Part shown: piece by piece, positions 43,288 to 52,299 of the stretch
How positions within the stretch are numbered: the stretch's first letter is position 1
Layout: each line of letters opens with the position of its first letter
DNA from: Evansella sp. LMS18
GTDB taxonomy: Bacteria; Bacillota; Bacilli; Bacillales; Salisediminibacteriaceae
Length of the DNA stretch: 64,000 bases
Direction of reading: 5' to 3'
NCBI RefSeq assembly: GCF_024362785.1
Contig: NZ_CP093301.1
Span: 1,426,001-1,490,000, forward strand
The notes under the pieces: model-generated
The model's database searches: none
Told to the model about the DNA's origin: nothing
Seen by the model: only the letters and a program-made list of their open reading frames with translations
Position numbers and translations under genes: made by a program

Positions 43288-44310
43288 TTAGTGCCCTTCC
43301 ATTGGGGGAATAAGCAGGAATCCTTCTTTAAGGGGATCCTTCTCGTTGTAGAAAAAGCGATGCATCCCCATCACCCAGGCGGATCCTGTCACCTCCGGAA
43401 CTACAGCTTCCAGCCCCTTCACATTATTCACTTCGAGAATTTTCGCTTTAAAAAGTGTGCCGACGATACTTTCATAAACGAAGAGTTCATCTTTACCTAT
43501 CTCCTGCCTGTTGTACATGACTGCCAGTTTTGCGGATGTACCTGTTCCGCAAGGAGAGCGGTCAATGCCTCCCGGCGGTACGACGACTGTATTTTTAGCA
43601 TCCGCCTCCGGGTGCACCGGATCAGTATAAAACTCAATATGTGTTAATCCATTAATAAACGGATAATCAGGGTGGACCACTTCTTCCGTGGCGTTAATCT
43701 TATTGCGTATGTTGATTGCCTTTTCTATAATGACAGATGCATTATCTGTCGTTAGTTCCAGGCCAAGCTTCCTAGCGTCGATGATTCCGTAGAAGTTACC
43801 GCCGTATGCAATATCACAAGAAACAGTACTTGCCCCTTCCACCTCCACCTCCACTGTCTTCAGCAAAAAGGAAGGGACATTTGCGAAAGTGACCTCTTTC
43901 GCTATCCCGTTCTCCACTTTAATTTTCGTTTTCACAAGCCCTGCCGGAGTATCGAGGTTAACATAGGTGAAAGGTTCTTTCACTTCGATCAGGCCTGCTT
44001 CAATCAAGGCTGTGCAGCAGCCGATCGTATCGTGGCCGCACATAGGCAGATAGCCCCCTGTTTCGATATAAATGACGCCGATATCCGCCTCCGGATCACA
44101 CGGTTCGGTAAGAAGCACTCCGGACATGACATCATGTCCTCGTGGCTCATTCATGAGAAATTTCCGGATCCAGTCGTATTTTTCTTTCATATAGAGCATC
44201 TTTTCCGACATCGTCGATCCTTTTAACGGTGGCAGACCGCTTATTAACGTCCTCGTAGGATTGCCCCCCGTATGTGTATCGATCGTTGAAAATAAACGCT
44301 GAAAGTTCAC
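43288..44310 (-). CDS. Proline racemase / 4-hydroxyproline 2-epimerase family, catalytic
   Basis: 340 residues with C91 (MCGHDTIGCC) and C254 ([11 protein letters not shown]), the two-base catalytic pair. It is the copy nearest the dehydrogenase gene and overlaps it by 4 bp (GTGA), so it is translationally coupled and the best candidate for the hydroxyproline epimerase. The start is GTG with GAGGGTGG upstream. It differs clearly from the copy at 38093, so the two may prefer different isomers. Confidence 0.9.
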   Translation of the reverse strand: MNFQRLFSTIDTHTGGNPTRTLISGLPPLKGSTMSEKMLYMKEKYDWIRKFLMNEPRGHDVMSGVLLTEPCDPEADIGVIYIETGGYLPMCGHDTIGCCTALIEAGLIEVKEPFTYVNLDTPAGLVKTKIKVENGIAKEVTFANVPSFLLKTVEVEVEGASTVSCDIAYGGNFYGIIDARKLGLELTTDNASVIIEKAINIRNKINATEEVVHPDYPFINGLTHIEFYTDPVHPEADAKNTVVVPPGGIDRSPCGTGTSAKLAVMYNRQEIGKDELFVYESIVGTLFKAKILEVNNVKGLEAVVPEVTGSAWVMGMHRFFYNEKDPLKEGFLLIPPMEGH

Positions 44311-45485
44311 TTGCTCACCACCCTCTCTTTAAAACGGTCGTGCCTTAACGGTTCCACAGGTATACACGTTTCTTTACCTGTAATCATCTCTGAAATTACC
44401 TTGCCTGTAACAGCGGCAAGGCTGATGCCATCTCCTTCGTGCCCTGCTGCAATATAGTAACCAGGCACTTCCTCCACATGGGAGATTACCGGAAGATGAT
44501 CCTCTGTCCATGGCCGGAGTCCGGCATATGTCCGGATTACCGTCATATCAGCGATTTTCGGATAAAATCTCACTGCCCTTCTGGCAATCGTTTTTGTCAC
44601 TTCATGATTTACCTTGAGGTCAAACCCGTTGAATTCCCTGCTGCTTCCTATTAAAAAATTCTGACTTTCCGTAGGCTCAAAAACTAATGCAACACCGTAT
44701 TTTTCAGTAAGGGGGTCGACGATACGCTCCCCGCCAAATTTGGATATTAAGTAACCAAACTCCATCACCTTTCTGAGGCCTACCGCCTGCTGCCTCGATG
44801 CTACAATTAACTGCCCTTTCCTAGGCTTTATCGGGATATCAATATCCACCATTTCACCAAGCTTCGGAGCCCAGATCCCGCCTGCGTTTACTACTTTATT
44901 TGCAGTAAAAACACCACTATTTGTCTCAATAACAAACTGGGATTCGTTCCTGGTTATTCGGCGCACTTGCGTATTTGTATGTATTTTCGCTCCGTATTTT
45001 TCTGCACTATGGAACAAGGAAAAAGTGAGCATATAAGGATTCACTGTGGAATCTGTTTTACATTCCAGGCCTCCGTATAAATCATCTGCGAAATACTTTG
45101 ATTCATTTCTTAAGTCCGCCCTGTCCAGCATGCGGAAATCAAGCCCTGCTTCCTGCTGCTGGTTCACCCACTTCTGTGCTGCCTCCATTTCTGCATCATT
45201 CTCACAAACAAGAATGCTCCCGGGGTTCCGGTATTCAAATGAAAGCTCCAGTTCATCCTTCAGCTCATGAACAAGCTGCTGGCTGACTAATGACATCTGG
45301 CTGTCGAACCCGGGATCTTTATCTATCGCCAGAATGTTGCCGTCGCATCTTGAAGACGTACCGCTCGCAAGATCCTTTTTTTCCAGGACAGTTACATCCT
45401 TGCCTGCCCTGGAGCAGTAGTAAGCGATCGCCCCGCCGATAATACCGCCGCCGATGACGATTACATCTCTGTTGATTATATTCAA
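44307..45485 (-). CDS. DadA-type FAD-dependent amine dehydrogenase, likely D-hydroxyproline dehydrogenase subunit
   Basis: 392 residues. N-terminal dinucleotide motif VIVIGGGIIGGAIAYYCSRA and Glu of LEK, GTSSRCDGNILA near the flavin, and a C-terminal YAGLRPWTEDHLPVI with AAGHEGDGISLAAVTG closing the FAD site, as in DadA, glycine oxidase and LhpB. It probably oxidises cis-4-hydroxy-D-proline to the pyrroline, passing electrons to the iron-sulfur and FAD subunits encoded divergently. The start is TTG at 45485 with GGGAGG 8 bases upstream; the frame continues 20 codons further without a better site. Confidence 0.87.
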   Translation of the reverse strand: MNIINRDVIVIGGGIIGGAIAYYCSRAGKDVTVLEKKDLASGTSSRCDGNILAIDKDPGFDSQMSLVSQQLVHELKDELELSFEYRNPGSILVCENDAEMEAAQKWVNQQQEAGLDFRMLDRADLRNESKYFADDLYGGLECKTDSTVNPYMLTFSLFHSAEKYGAKIHTNTQVRRITRNESQFVIETNSGVFTANKVVNAGGIWAPKLGEMVDIDIPIKPRKGQLIVASRQQAVGLRKVMEFGYLISKFGGERIVDPLTEKYGVALVFEPTESQNFLIGSSREFNGFDLKVNHEVTKTIARRAVRFYPKIADMTVIRTYAGLRPWTEDHLPVISHVEEVPGYYIAAGHEGDGISLAAVTGKVISEMITGKETCIPVEPLRHDRFKERVVSK

Positions 45486-45523
45486 AGCAAAAACCTCCCT
45501 TCTTCCTCCTCGCATATTAGTAA

Positions 45524-45540
45524 TGCAATCTTCATGCCAA
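45524..45540 (-). promoter_or_regulatory. Sigma-54 promoter for the leftward catabolic genes
   Basis: Minus strand TTGGCATGAAGATTGCA: GG and GC with exactly ten bases between, matching the -24/-12 consensus TGGCAC-N5-TTGC. It is about 40 bp before the dehydrogenase start. Confidence 0.82.
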
Positions 45541-45582
45541 TTCAAATAATTCTAATTTTTCGGAAAGTATATTGAATATTAG

Positions 45583-45629
45583 ACACTAGTGTGTAAAAAT
45601 ATTTGTGAAGTGTAAACGTTTTTATACAC
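45583..45629. promoter_or_regulatory. Candidate activator/CcpA sites between the divergent sigma-54 units
   Basis: ACACTAGTGT (45583-45592) is a perfect palindrome and GTGTAAACGTTTTTATACAC (45610-45629) a near palindrome, both sharing GTGT/ACAC ends. TGTAAACGTTTTTA within the second matches a cre site at 13 of 14 positions. They could be enhancer sites for the activator or CcpA control of its gene. Confidence 0.45.
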
Positions 45630-45654
45630 AGATAGCAGGGAGGGATGGGAATTG

Positions 45655-47352
45655 ATGCCGTTAATTTCATCATTCGAAGAACTGGCTGAAACAGATTTTA
45701 AAGTAGTGAAAAATATGCAGGCAGCCGAGGCGGAAATCAAAAAAAATACCAATATAAAGATATTTCTTATGGAAACAGGCAATGTCCATCTTGTAGGTGA
45801 TTCGGACAAGTTAATCGTTGAGCCATGCGGGAAAGTAAGCGTCAATGAAGAGATCAGCAAGATTTTTAAGCTCCTCGAGAAGTATGAATACATTTTGTTA
45901 TCCGGGAAAAAGGGAAAGCCAGCCGGCTATATAAGCAGGCAACTTCTGCCTGAGAGGCTTTTTGAAATTCATCAGCAGCTGCATGCTTACATTTCAACGA
46001 TCCTGGAGACCATTGATGAGTCCTGTACAGTCATAGACAGGGAACAGAAAGTAGTTGCCTGGACAAAAGGAGCAGAACAGATTTTTTCGGTGAAAAAAGA
46101 AGAAATTATCGGCAAACCGATCACAGACTTCTTCTCTCCTGACCGCCTGGAGATCCTGAAAACCCTGAGCGATGGCACTTCTCTCCACCACAGTCAGCAT
46201 AAAGCACGAGAAAACCAGGTAGTATTGATTAACTCTAATCCCGTTTATTTGAATAAGGAAATTATCGGCGCAGTTGTCTCTGAAACTGATATCACCAGCC
46301 AACTGAAATTGAATAAAGAACTATACGATGCTTCCCAAAAGCTGTTTACCCTGGAGAAGGAAGTGAGAGGGCTCCTCCCTTCTGATAATCCTTTTCTGAA
46401 TATCCGTGGAAACAGCAAAGCTTTAAAGCAAGTGATCGGGAAGATAAAAAAAGCCGCCTCAACCGATGCCCATATACTGATTCATGGAGAAAGCGGCGTA
46501 GGAAAAGAACTCTTTGCAAAGTCTGCCCACATGCTTCGGGAAGGTGCACACGCTCCTTTTATTGCGATAAACTGCGGTGCCATTCCATCCAGTTTATTTG
46601 AAAGTGAAATTTTCGGTTATGTAAAAGGGGCGTTTTCCGGCGCCGACCAGAAAGGAAAAAAAGGAAAAGTCGAACTGGCAAAGGGTGGCACTTTATTTTT
46701 GGACGAAATTGGTGAAATGCCGCTGGAAATGCAGGTCAAGCTCCTCCGCTTGCTTCAGGAAAGGAAGTTTTATCCTGTCGGTGGAACGAAAGAAATTACT
46801 GTAGATTTTCGGCTGATAGCTGCCACAAATCGTAATTTAAGAGAACTTGTGAATACCGGAAAATTTAGGGAAGACCTTTATTACCGGCTGAACGTTGTGA
46901 GTATAGAAATCCCCCCACTGAGAAAACGCCCGGAAGACATCATCGAACTGACACATTATTTTTTGCACGAGTTATCCATCAAGTACAATCGCCCGATTCA
47001 CGGAATATCACAGTACGTCATGCAGGGGCTTTTGCAACATAACTGGCCAGGGAATATCAGAGAGCTGAAAAATGTTGTTGAACGCCTCGTCGTGTTTTCG
47101 GAAGATGGAGAAATTGACCTCGCAGACCTGCCATTTGAAACAGACCTCACTCCACAGACAAACGGGCATACCTTTACACCAGGAGAAATTGACAACAGGC
47201 CCCTGAGCGAACGGGTTCATGAACTTGAAAAGGAAATAATCATTAAGGAGCTTCAAAAATGTGAGGGGAATAAGCTGGAGTGCGCGAAAAAACTTAAGAT
47301 AACAAGAGCCACCCTCTATAATCGTATCAATAAATTAGGGATAAAAATCTGA
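45655..47352 (+). CDS. PAS-domain sigma-54-dependent transcriptional activator
   Basis: 565 residues. An N-terminal region of about 100 residues is followed by a PAS domain (about 105-220, TILETIDESCTVIDREQKVV), the AAA+ domain with Walker A GESGVGKE (278-285), the sigma-54 contact loop GAFSGA (325-330) and Walker B LFLDEIGE (347-354), then a C-terminal Fis-type helix-turn-helix (CAKKLKITRATLYNRINKLG). The usual loop is GAFTGA; Thr to Ser is rare. The family includes PrdR and RocR regulators of amino-acid catabolism. GGGAGGG precedes the ATG at 45655. It lies between the two sigma-54 promoters it should drive. Confidence 0.92.
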   Translation: MPLISSFEELAETDFKVVKNMQAAEAEIKKNTNIKIFLMETGNVHLVGDSDKLIVEPCGKVSVNEEISKIFKLLEKYEYILLSGKKGKPAGYISRQLLPERLFEIHQQLHAYISTILETIDESCTVIDREQKVVAWTKGAEQIFSVKKEEIIGKPITDFFSPDRLEILKTLSDGTSLHHSQHKARENQVVLINSNPVYLNKEIIGAVVSETDITSQLKLNKELYDASQKLFTLEKEVRGLLPSDNPFLNIRGNSKALKQVIGKIKKAASTDAHILIHGESGVGKELFAKSAHMLREGAHAPFIAINCGAIPSSLFESEIFGYVKGAFSGADQKGKKGKVELAKGGTLFLDEIGEMPLEMQVKLLRLLQERKFYPVGGTKEITVDFRLIAATNRNLRELVNTGKFREDLYYRLNVVSIEIPPLRKRPEDIIELTHYFLHELSIKYNRPIHGISQYVMQGLLQHNWPGNIRELKNVVERLVVFSEDGEIDLADLPFETDLTPQTNGHTFTPGEIDNRPLSERVHELEKEIIIKELQKCEGNKLECAKKLKITRATLYNRINKLGIKI

Positions 47353-47363
47353 CAATGTAATTG

Positions 47364-47380
47364 TTGGCATTACTCTTGCA
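47364..47380 (+). promoter_or_regulatory. Sigma-54 promoter for the rightward catabolic genes
   Basis: TTGGCATTACTCTTGCA: GG-N10-GC spacing and TTGGCAT / TTGCA identical to the leftward promoter at both core boxes. It is 44 bp before the ferredoxin-like gene. Confidence 0.85.
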
Positions 47381-47423
47381 TAATTAATTTACTGCAGACA
47401 GTAATCAGAGGCAGGTGAATACA

Positions 47424-47693
47424 TTGGCAGATTTTGAAATGATCATATGCAGGTGTGAAGAAGTGACTTACGGAGAATTAATTAAAACAGCTGAAGAATT
47501 TAACTGCACCGCACGGGAACTGAAACTTCGGACACGAGCCGGAATGGGGTATTGCGGCGGAAGGACTTGCAGAACAATGGTTGATAAAGCAGCCCTGGGG
47601 CCTGAAATATCGAAGGGTACAGAAATCACCCTGAAATATCAGCCGCCGCTGCGCCCTATCAGCTTCGGACGGTTAGGAGGGAAAGATAAATGA
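47424..47693 (+). CDS. BFD-like [2Fe-2S] protein, dehydrogenase small subunit
   Basis: 89 residues with four cysteines in BFD order: CRCEEV near the N-terminus and GYCGGRTC about 33 residues later. It matches the small iron-sulfur subunit (LhpF-like) of multi-subunit D-hydroxyproline or opine dehydrogenases. Start chosen: TTG at 47424 after GGCAGGTG; a GTG 9 bases earlier is also in frame. It overlaps the next gene by 4 bp. Confidence 0.85.
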   Translation: MADFEMIICRCEEVTYGELIKTAEEFNCTARELKLRTRAGMGYCGGRTCRTMVDKAALGPEISKGTEITLKYQPPLRPISFGRLGGKDK

Positions 47694-48028
47694 GCAGCAG
47701 AATAACAGACCATCCTGTCCTGGGAAAACTTCCGGAAACTCGTTTTGTCACCTTCTCTTTTAATAGTCAGGAATATGAGGGTTCTGAGGGAGAATCTATA
47801 GCTGCAGCATTACTCGCAAACGGCATCCGCACGTTAAGGTACCACGAAGAAAGCGGTTCTCCACGGGGCATTTACTGTAATATCGGACACTGCTTTGAAT
47901 GCCGGGTTACTGTGGACGGCGAACCAGGTGTCCGGGCATGCCTTACTCCAGTCAAAGAAGGCATGGCTGTAGAAAGCAGCGGCAAGCTCCCCTCCCCTGT
48001 GAGAGACTGGAGGCCTGAAAATGACTGA
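47690..48028 (+). CDS. (2Fe-2S) ferredoxin-like subunit, HcnA type
   Basis: 112 residues with the Fer2-like pattern: FVTFSFNSQEYEGSEGESIA, then GIYCNIGHCFECRVTV and RACLTP, giving four Cys ligands (CxxxxCxxC...C). Such subunits are encoded or fused at the N-terminus of the large FAD subunit in sarcosine oxidase alpha, HcnA and opine dehydrogenases; here they are separate. Start ATGA overlaps the previous stop, and its end overlaps the next gene. Confidence 0.87.
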   Translation: MSSRITDHPVLGKLPETRFVTFSFNSQEYEGSEGESIAAALLANGIRTLRYHEESGSPRGIYCNIGHCFECRVTVDGEPGVRACLTPVKEGMAVESSGKLPSPVRDWRPEND

Positions 48029-49280
48029 TGTAATTATTATTGGAGCCGGGCCTGCAGGACTATCCGCTGCGGCCGTTGCTGCTGAAAAAGGTCTTAATGT
48101 ACTTGTAATCGATGAATATATGAAACCGGGTGGGCGGCTTCTTGGCCAATTGTACGAAGAACCAGACGGCTCGTGGTGGAATGGTATAGAAGAATCAGCA
48201 AAGCTGTTTAACCGGGTCAACCAGGCGGGTGTAACTGTTAAACTGCAAACTCCAGTAAATAATATTGAAACTACAGCCGATGGGATATGGTCTGTTTACA
48301 CAGAGGAAGAGACCTTTTCCACAAAGCATTTGCTCATTGCAACTGGTGCAGCTGAAGCCCCTGTTCCAGTTCCTGGATGGACACTCCCAGGAGTTATGTC
48401 CGTCGGGGCCGCACAAGTAATTACCAATGTACACAGAGTAAAACCAGGAAATCGCGGCGTGATTATTGGCATAAACGTATTATCAGCCGCAATTGCCATG
48501 GAACTTAAGCTTGCTGGAGTGGAAGTCATTTCTCTATCTTTGCCGGGAAAGAATTCTATGACGGAAGAGGCAGCCGATCCAGGGAAAGTTCTTGATTCTC
48601 TGCTTCATGTTTCGCATATGGCTCCTTCTCCCCTCGTTCGTTTCGGCAGCAGATTTATGCAAAATGAAACTATGAAAAAACTAGGTGTCTCCTTTTTTCC
48701 AAAAAAAGGAGTCAAGATGTGGGACATACCGGTACAGCTCAGAAAAGCTGTCATTGAAATATACGGGGAAAATGAAGTTGAGGGTGTAGTAATGGCTAAT
48801 GTCACGTCAGACGGTGAGGTCATCACAGGCACCGAGGAAAAAATCACTGCTGATTTTGTCTGCATCGCCGGAGGCTTATATCCTCTTGCAGAGCTTGCAG
48901 CTGTCGCAGGCTGCCCGTTCTATTTGATTGATGAACTCGGTGGATATGTCCCATTACATAGTGAGCAGATGGAGACAACCTTGAAAGGCCTGTACGTTGC
49001 CGGAAATATTACCGGTATCGAAGGGGCCAAAGTTGCCGCTGCCCAGGGAACCACTGCAGGCCTAACTATTGCAAGTAACTCGGGAATTCAGGGATTGGAT
49101 AAAGAAATCCAGCTCTCCATTCAAACTATTAAACAGATAAGAGACAAAGCCTCCATCCAGTTCCATCCGGAAGTTAAAAAAGGCAGAGAAATCATTCAGG
49201 AAAAATGGGAAGAATATGCCCGGACTTTGGACGGCGCTACTGAAGCAGAAGCGACTTCTAAGGCAGGAACAGGAACTTAG
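48021..49280 (+). CDS. FAD/NAD(P)-dependent oxidoreductase subunit, HcnB/LhpE type
   Basis: 419 residues. First nucleotide-binding motif DVIIIGAGPAGLSAAAVAAE with the acidic end of VIDE, then PGGRLLGQL, the ATGAAEAPVPVPGW loop, and the C-terminal GLYVAGNITGIEGAKVAAAQ that closes the FAD site. It is the large flavin subunit of the multi-part dehydrogenase. The second Rossmann motif is altered: NRGVIIGINVLSAAIAMELK has GINVLS where GxGxxG is usual, so NAD(P) use is doubtful. Confidence 0.87.
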   Translation: MTDVIIIGAGPAGLSAAAVAAEKGLNVLVIDEYMKPGGRLLGQLYEEPDGSWWNGIEESAKLFNRVNQAGVTVKLQTPVNNIETTADGIWSVYTEEETFSTKHLLIATGAAEAPVPVPGWTLPGVMSVGAAQVITNVHRVKPGNRGVIIGINVLSAAIAMELKLAGVEVISLSLPGKNSMTEEAADPGKVLDSLLHVSHMAPSPLVRFGSRFMQNETMKKLGVSFFPKKGVKMWDIPVQLRKAVIEIYGENEVEGVVMANVTSDGEVITGTEEKITADFVCIAGGLYPLAELAAVAGCPFYLIDELGGYVPLHSEQMETTLKGLYVAGNITGIEGAKVAAAQGTTAGLTIASNSGIQGLDKEIQLSIQTIKQIRDKASIQFHPEVKKGREIIQEKWEEYARTLDGATEAEATSKAGTGT

Positions 49281-49365
49281 AGCGAGTTTAAAAAGTTTTT
49301 TTAGGAATGAGAATGGTACGCGCAAACGTGCTCTGAAAAATATAATTTTAACGGAGGGAAAAACA

Positions 49366-50862
49366 ATGGCTAATACACAAACAATCGACTTGAAGCCCAG
49401 AGTGACCGCTTTTTTAAAGGAAAAAACAGGCCTTTATATTAACGGTGAGTATGTTCCATCTAAAGGGGGGAAGACCATTGATGTGCTCAACCCGGCAACG
49501 GAGGAGAGAATTGCTGAGGTTTATGAAGCTGAAGAAGAAGATATTAACACAGCAGTTGCTGCATCGCGACGGGCTTTTGATGAAGGTGAGTGGACGAAAA
49601 TGGATGCAGCCGAACGTTCCCGGCTCATTTATAAATTCGCCGACCTGCTCGAAGAACACAGAGAAGAACTAGCGCAATTGGAAACACTGGATAACGGAAA
49701 GCCGTATTCCGTCGCTCTGGCAGATGATATCGATGGGACAATTCAGCACTTCCGCTACTATGCAGGCTGGGCAACGAAAATCGAAGGAAAAACTGTCCAG
49801 GTTTCCCCAGATTATCTTAACTATATCGTCCATGAACCTGTAGGGGTTGTAGGCCAGATCATTCCCTGGAACTTTCCACTTGCCATGGCGGCCTGGAAAC
49901 TTGGCTCTGCACTTGCGGTCGGCTGTACAGTAGTCATTAAACCGGCAACGGAAACACCCCTTTCCCTATTATACGCAGCAAATTTATTTAAGGAGGCTGG
50001 TTTTCCGGACGGTGTGGTGAATGTGGTTCCAGGAACAGGGCGCATCGCAGGCGAAGCAATTATTCGTCACCGGGATATAGATAAAGTTGCCTTTACCGGT
50101 TCTACCGCCGTTGGGAAATCCGTAATGAAACAGGCAGCGGACCAGATTAAAGGCGTTACCCTTGAACTTGGCGGTAAATCCCCGGCAATTATTTTAGAAG
50201 ATGCGGACTTAGGTGAAGCGATTGACGGGGCATTAGCCGGGACCATGTACAACCATGGGCAGAACTGCAGCGCCTGCACGAGAGTTTACGTCCACCGGTC
50301 CTTGTACGAAGAAGTATTGGATGGGCTCGCTGAACGGGCAAATTCCATAACAGTTGGGAACGGGCTCAACGAGGAAACTGAGATGGGTCCGCTCGTTTCC
50401 CAAAAACAGTTGGAAACTGTCCTTTCTTATATTGAAAAAGGGAAGGAAGAAGGAGCTCGCCTTGTTGCAGGGGGGGCACGTGCTCATGATAAAGGATACT
50501 TTGTCCAGCCAACCATTTTCGCCGACGTTACAGATGATATGACAATCTCCCACGAAGAAATTTTTGGACCAGTCATGGCTGTCTGTCCATTTGATTCCGT
50601 TGAAGAAGTTATTCGACGGGCAAACGACAGCGAATACGGACTGGCAGCCAGCGTCTGGACAATGAATGTGAAAAAAGCACACTATATAGCCAGTAAACTC
50701 CAATCTGGAACAGTCTGGATCAACGATTTCGGCCTCGAATGGGAAACTATGCCTTTCGGCGGCTACAAGCAATCGGGGATCGGCCGCGAAATGGGAGGAG
50801 AATATGGACTCGCCAACTACACTGAAATAAAAAGCGTATTCGTAAACATAAAACAAAAGTAA
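49366..50862 (+). CDS. Aldehyde dehydrogenase, likely 2-oxoglutarate semialdehyde dehydrogenase
   Basis: 498 residues. Catalytic Cys301 (GQNCSA), general base Glu267 (LELGGK) and Asn169 (IPWNFPLAM) are present, with the FTGSTAVGK nucleotide loop and EIFGPVMAV near the end. By context it oxidises 2-oxoglutarate semialdehyde to 2-oxoglutarate, ending the hydroxyproline route. ACGGAGGG lies 7 bases before the ATG at 49366; a longer frame from 49216 overlaps the previous gene and is rejected. Confidence 0.92.
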   Translation: MANTQTIDLKPRVTAFLKEKTGLYINGEYVPSKGGKTIDVLNPATEERIAEVYEAEEEDINTAVAASRRAFDEGEWTKMDAAERSRLIYKFADLLEEHREELAQLETLDNGKPYSVALADDIDGTIQHFRYYAGWATKIEGKTVQVSPDYLNYIVHEPVGVVGQIIPWNFPLAMAAWKLGSALAVGCTVVIKPATETPLSLLYAANLFKEAGFPDGVVNVVPGTGRIAGEAIIRHRDIDKVAFTGSTAVGKSVMKQAADQIKGVTLELGGKSPAIILEDADLGEAIDGALAGTMYNHGQNCSACTRVYVHRSLYEEVLDGLAERANSITVGNGLNEETEMGPLVSQKQLETVLSYIEKGKEEGARLVAGGARAHDKGYFVQPTIFADVTDDMTISHEEIFGPVMAVCPFDSVEEVIRRANDSEYGLAASVWTMNVKKAHYIASKLQSGTVWINDFGLEWETMPFGGYKQSGIGREMGGEYGLANYTEIKSVFVNIKQK

Positions 50863-50867
50863 TGATA

Positions 50868-50909
50868 AAAATGCGCTTGGGAAGCAGGATTGCTTTCCAA
50901 GCGCATTTT
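50868..50909 (+). terminator. Terminator of the rightward hydroxyproline operon
   Basis: AAAATGCGCTTGGGAAGCA pairs with TGCTTTCCAAGCGCATTTT (one G-T) around four bases. Confidence 0.92.
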
Positions 50910-51020
50910 CCGCTTTTCCCCTTCGGTTCATAAGCTCGGTAAACATTGCGTTCTCTACTTTACTCTCTTTGATTACGATACCACTGGTAGCTTTCGTATC
51001 CGCATACTTTATATAGGCAC

Positions 51021-51063
51021 ACAAAAAAAACAGGCAGATAATCGTCAATGATTATCTGCCTGT
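51021..51063 (-). terminator. Terminator of the esterase gene; second copy of a dispersed hairpin
   Basis: ACAGGCAGATAATC and GATTATCTGCCTGT form a perfect 14-bp stem with a 6-base loop, and on the minus strand run into TTTTTTTTGT. It is almost the same as 38001-38042. Confidence 0.92.
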
Positions 51064-51075
51064 ATGTTAATCAGT

Positions 51076-52041
51076 CTATTTCCGTACAGTTGCAACTTCC
51101 CTATGCATCGCCCACTTCGCCGCCCTCACATAATCGGACAGGGCACGCTGCGAAACGTCTGCCTGAGGTGCCAGGCCTTCGAACCCATGGTAAGCGCCTG
51201 GATACATATGGAACTCCACATCAACGCCAGCCTGAGCGAGTTGGGTCACATAAGTAAGTGTTTCGTCCCGGAACGGGTCCAGCTGGCCGATACAAGTATA
51301 AGTATATGGGAGTCCGGATAAGTCCTCCGCCCTTGACGGTGCTGCGTACTCTGGCACATTTTCTGTTCCTTGCATGCCGTCTAAATAAGCACGCCAGCCC
51401 TTTTCATTAAGTTCCTGGTTCCAGATAAGATGCTCGCTGCCAGTCTCTTTGCTTGAAGGAGAATTGTTGCGGTCATCGATCATCGGATATAAAGGCATCT
51501 GGAAAGAAAGCTTCGGCCCCTGCCTGTCTCTCGCGAGAAGAGCCAACCCTGCAGTTAGACCTCCGCCGGCACTTTGCCCCGCCGCTCCAATCCGCTCCGG
51601 GTCTACTCCTAATTCAGCAGCATTTTCCGAAAACCATTTCAGTGCGGCATAGCAATCTTCAAGAGGAGCCGGGTACGGGTGTTCCGGAGCGAGCCTGTAA
51701 TCAACAGACACAACTACACACCCCGCCTCTTTCACAAACTGCTGGCAGAGCAGGTCACTTTCTTTTGCTGTCCCTAAAACATAGCCTCCTCCGTGGATCC
51801 AAAGGAGTCCCGGGAGCACACCATTTCTTTCCTTTGGTTCGTGAATCCTAACCCGGACATCAGGCTCCCCTTCCGCTCCAGGCACCATTTTTTCTGTAAG
51901 TGATATTGTTTCATCAAGGGGAATATCCAGCGCTTCCTGACTTTCCGCGAGTAACTTCCGTGTTTCCTCCAGGTTGTCCAAATTCAGGGCAGGGAACAAT
52001 TCCAGTGATTCACGTAATTCAGGATCAATTCGATTTTTCAA
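51076..52041 (-). CDS. Alpha/beta hydrolase, hormone-sensitive-lipase family esterase
   Basis: 321 residues. Oxyanion motif WIHGGGYVLG, nucleophile elbow GQSAGG (the family usually has GDSAGG), catalytic Asp in GQLDPFRDE and His in AYHGFE. It probably acts on short-chain esters and is cytoplasmic (no signal peptide). The start is TTG at 52041 with AGAGGTG upstream. It is a single gene with its own terminator. Confidence 0.88.
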   Translation of the reverse strand: MKNRIDPELRESLELFPALNLDNLEETRKLLAESQEALDIPLDETISLTEKMVPGAEGEPDVRVRIHEPKERNGVLPGLLWIHGGGYVLGTAKESDLLCQQFVKEAGCVVVSVDYRLAPEHPYPAPLEDCYAALKWFSENAAELGVDPERIGAAGQSAGGGLTAGLALLARDRQGPKLSFQMPLYPMIDDRNNSPSSKETGSEHLIWNQELNEKGWRAYLDGMQGTENVPEYAAPSRAEDLSGLPYTYTCIGQLDPFRDETLTYVTQLAQAGVDVEFHMYPGAYHGFEGLAPQADVSQRALSDYVRAAKWAMHREVATVRK

Positions 52042-52299
52042 TTGGCTTCACCTCTTCAGTTTTTTTGGGGTAAAAAAACGAGTCAACGACATAGAGACAA
52101 AAGCAGCAATACTGGTGCTGATGAAAAAGTTTTGAGGATCTGGATGTGTGGCGGTAAAAGCGGTGTGAATTGATAGCAAATAACATGCCACCTCCATTTT
52201 ACTGAATATTCAAACATTAGTAAACAATAAAGATGAATGATTAATGCACTTTTTATACAACCTAGACAGAGGCGATGACAGAAAGATGAGACACTCTTC

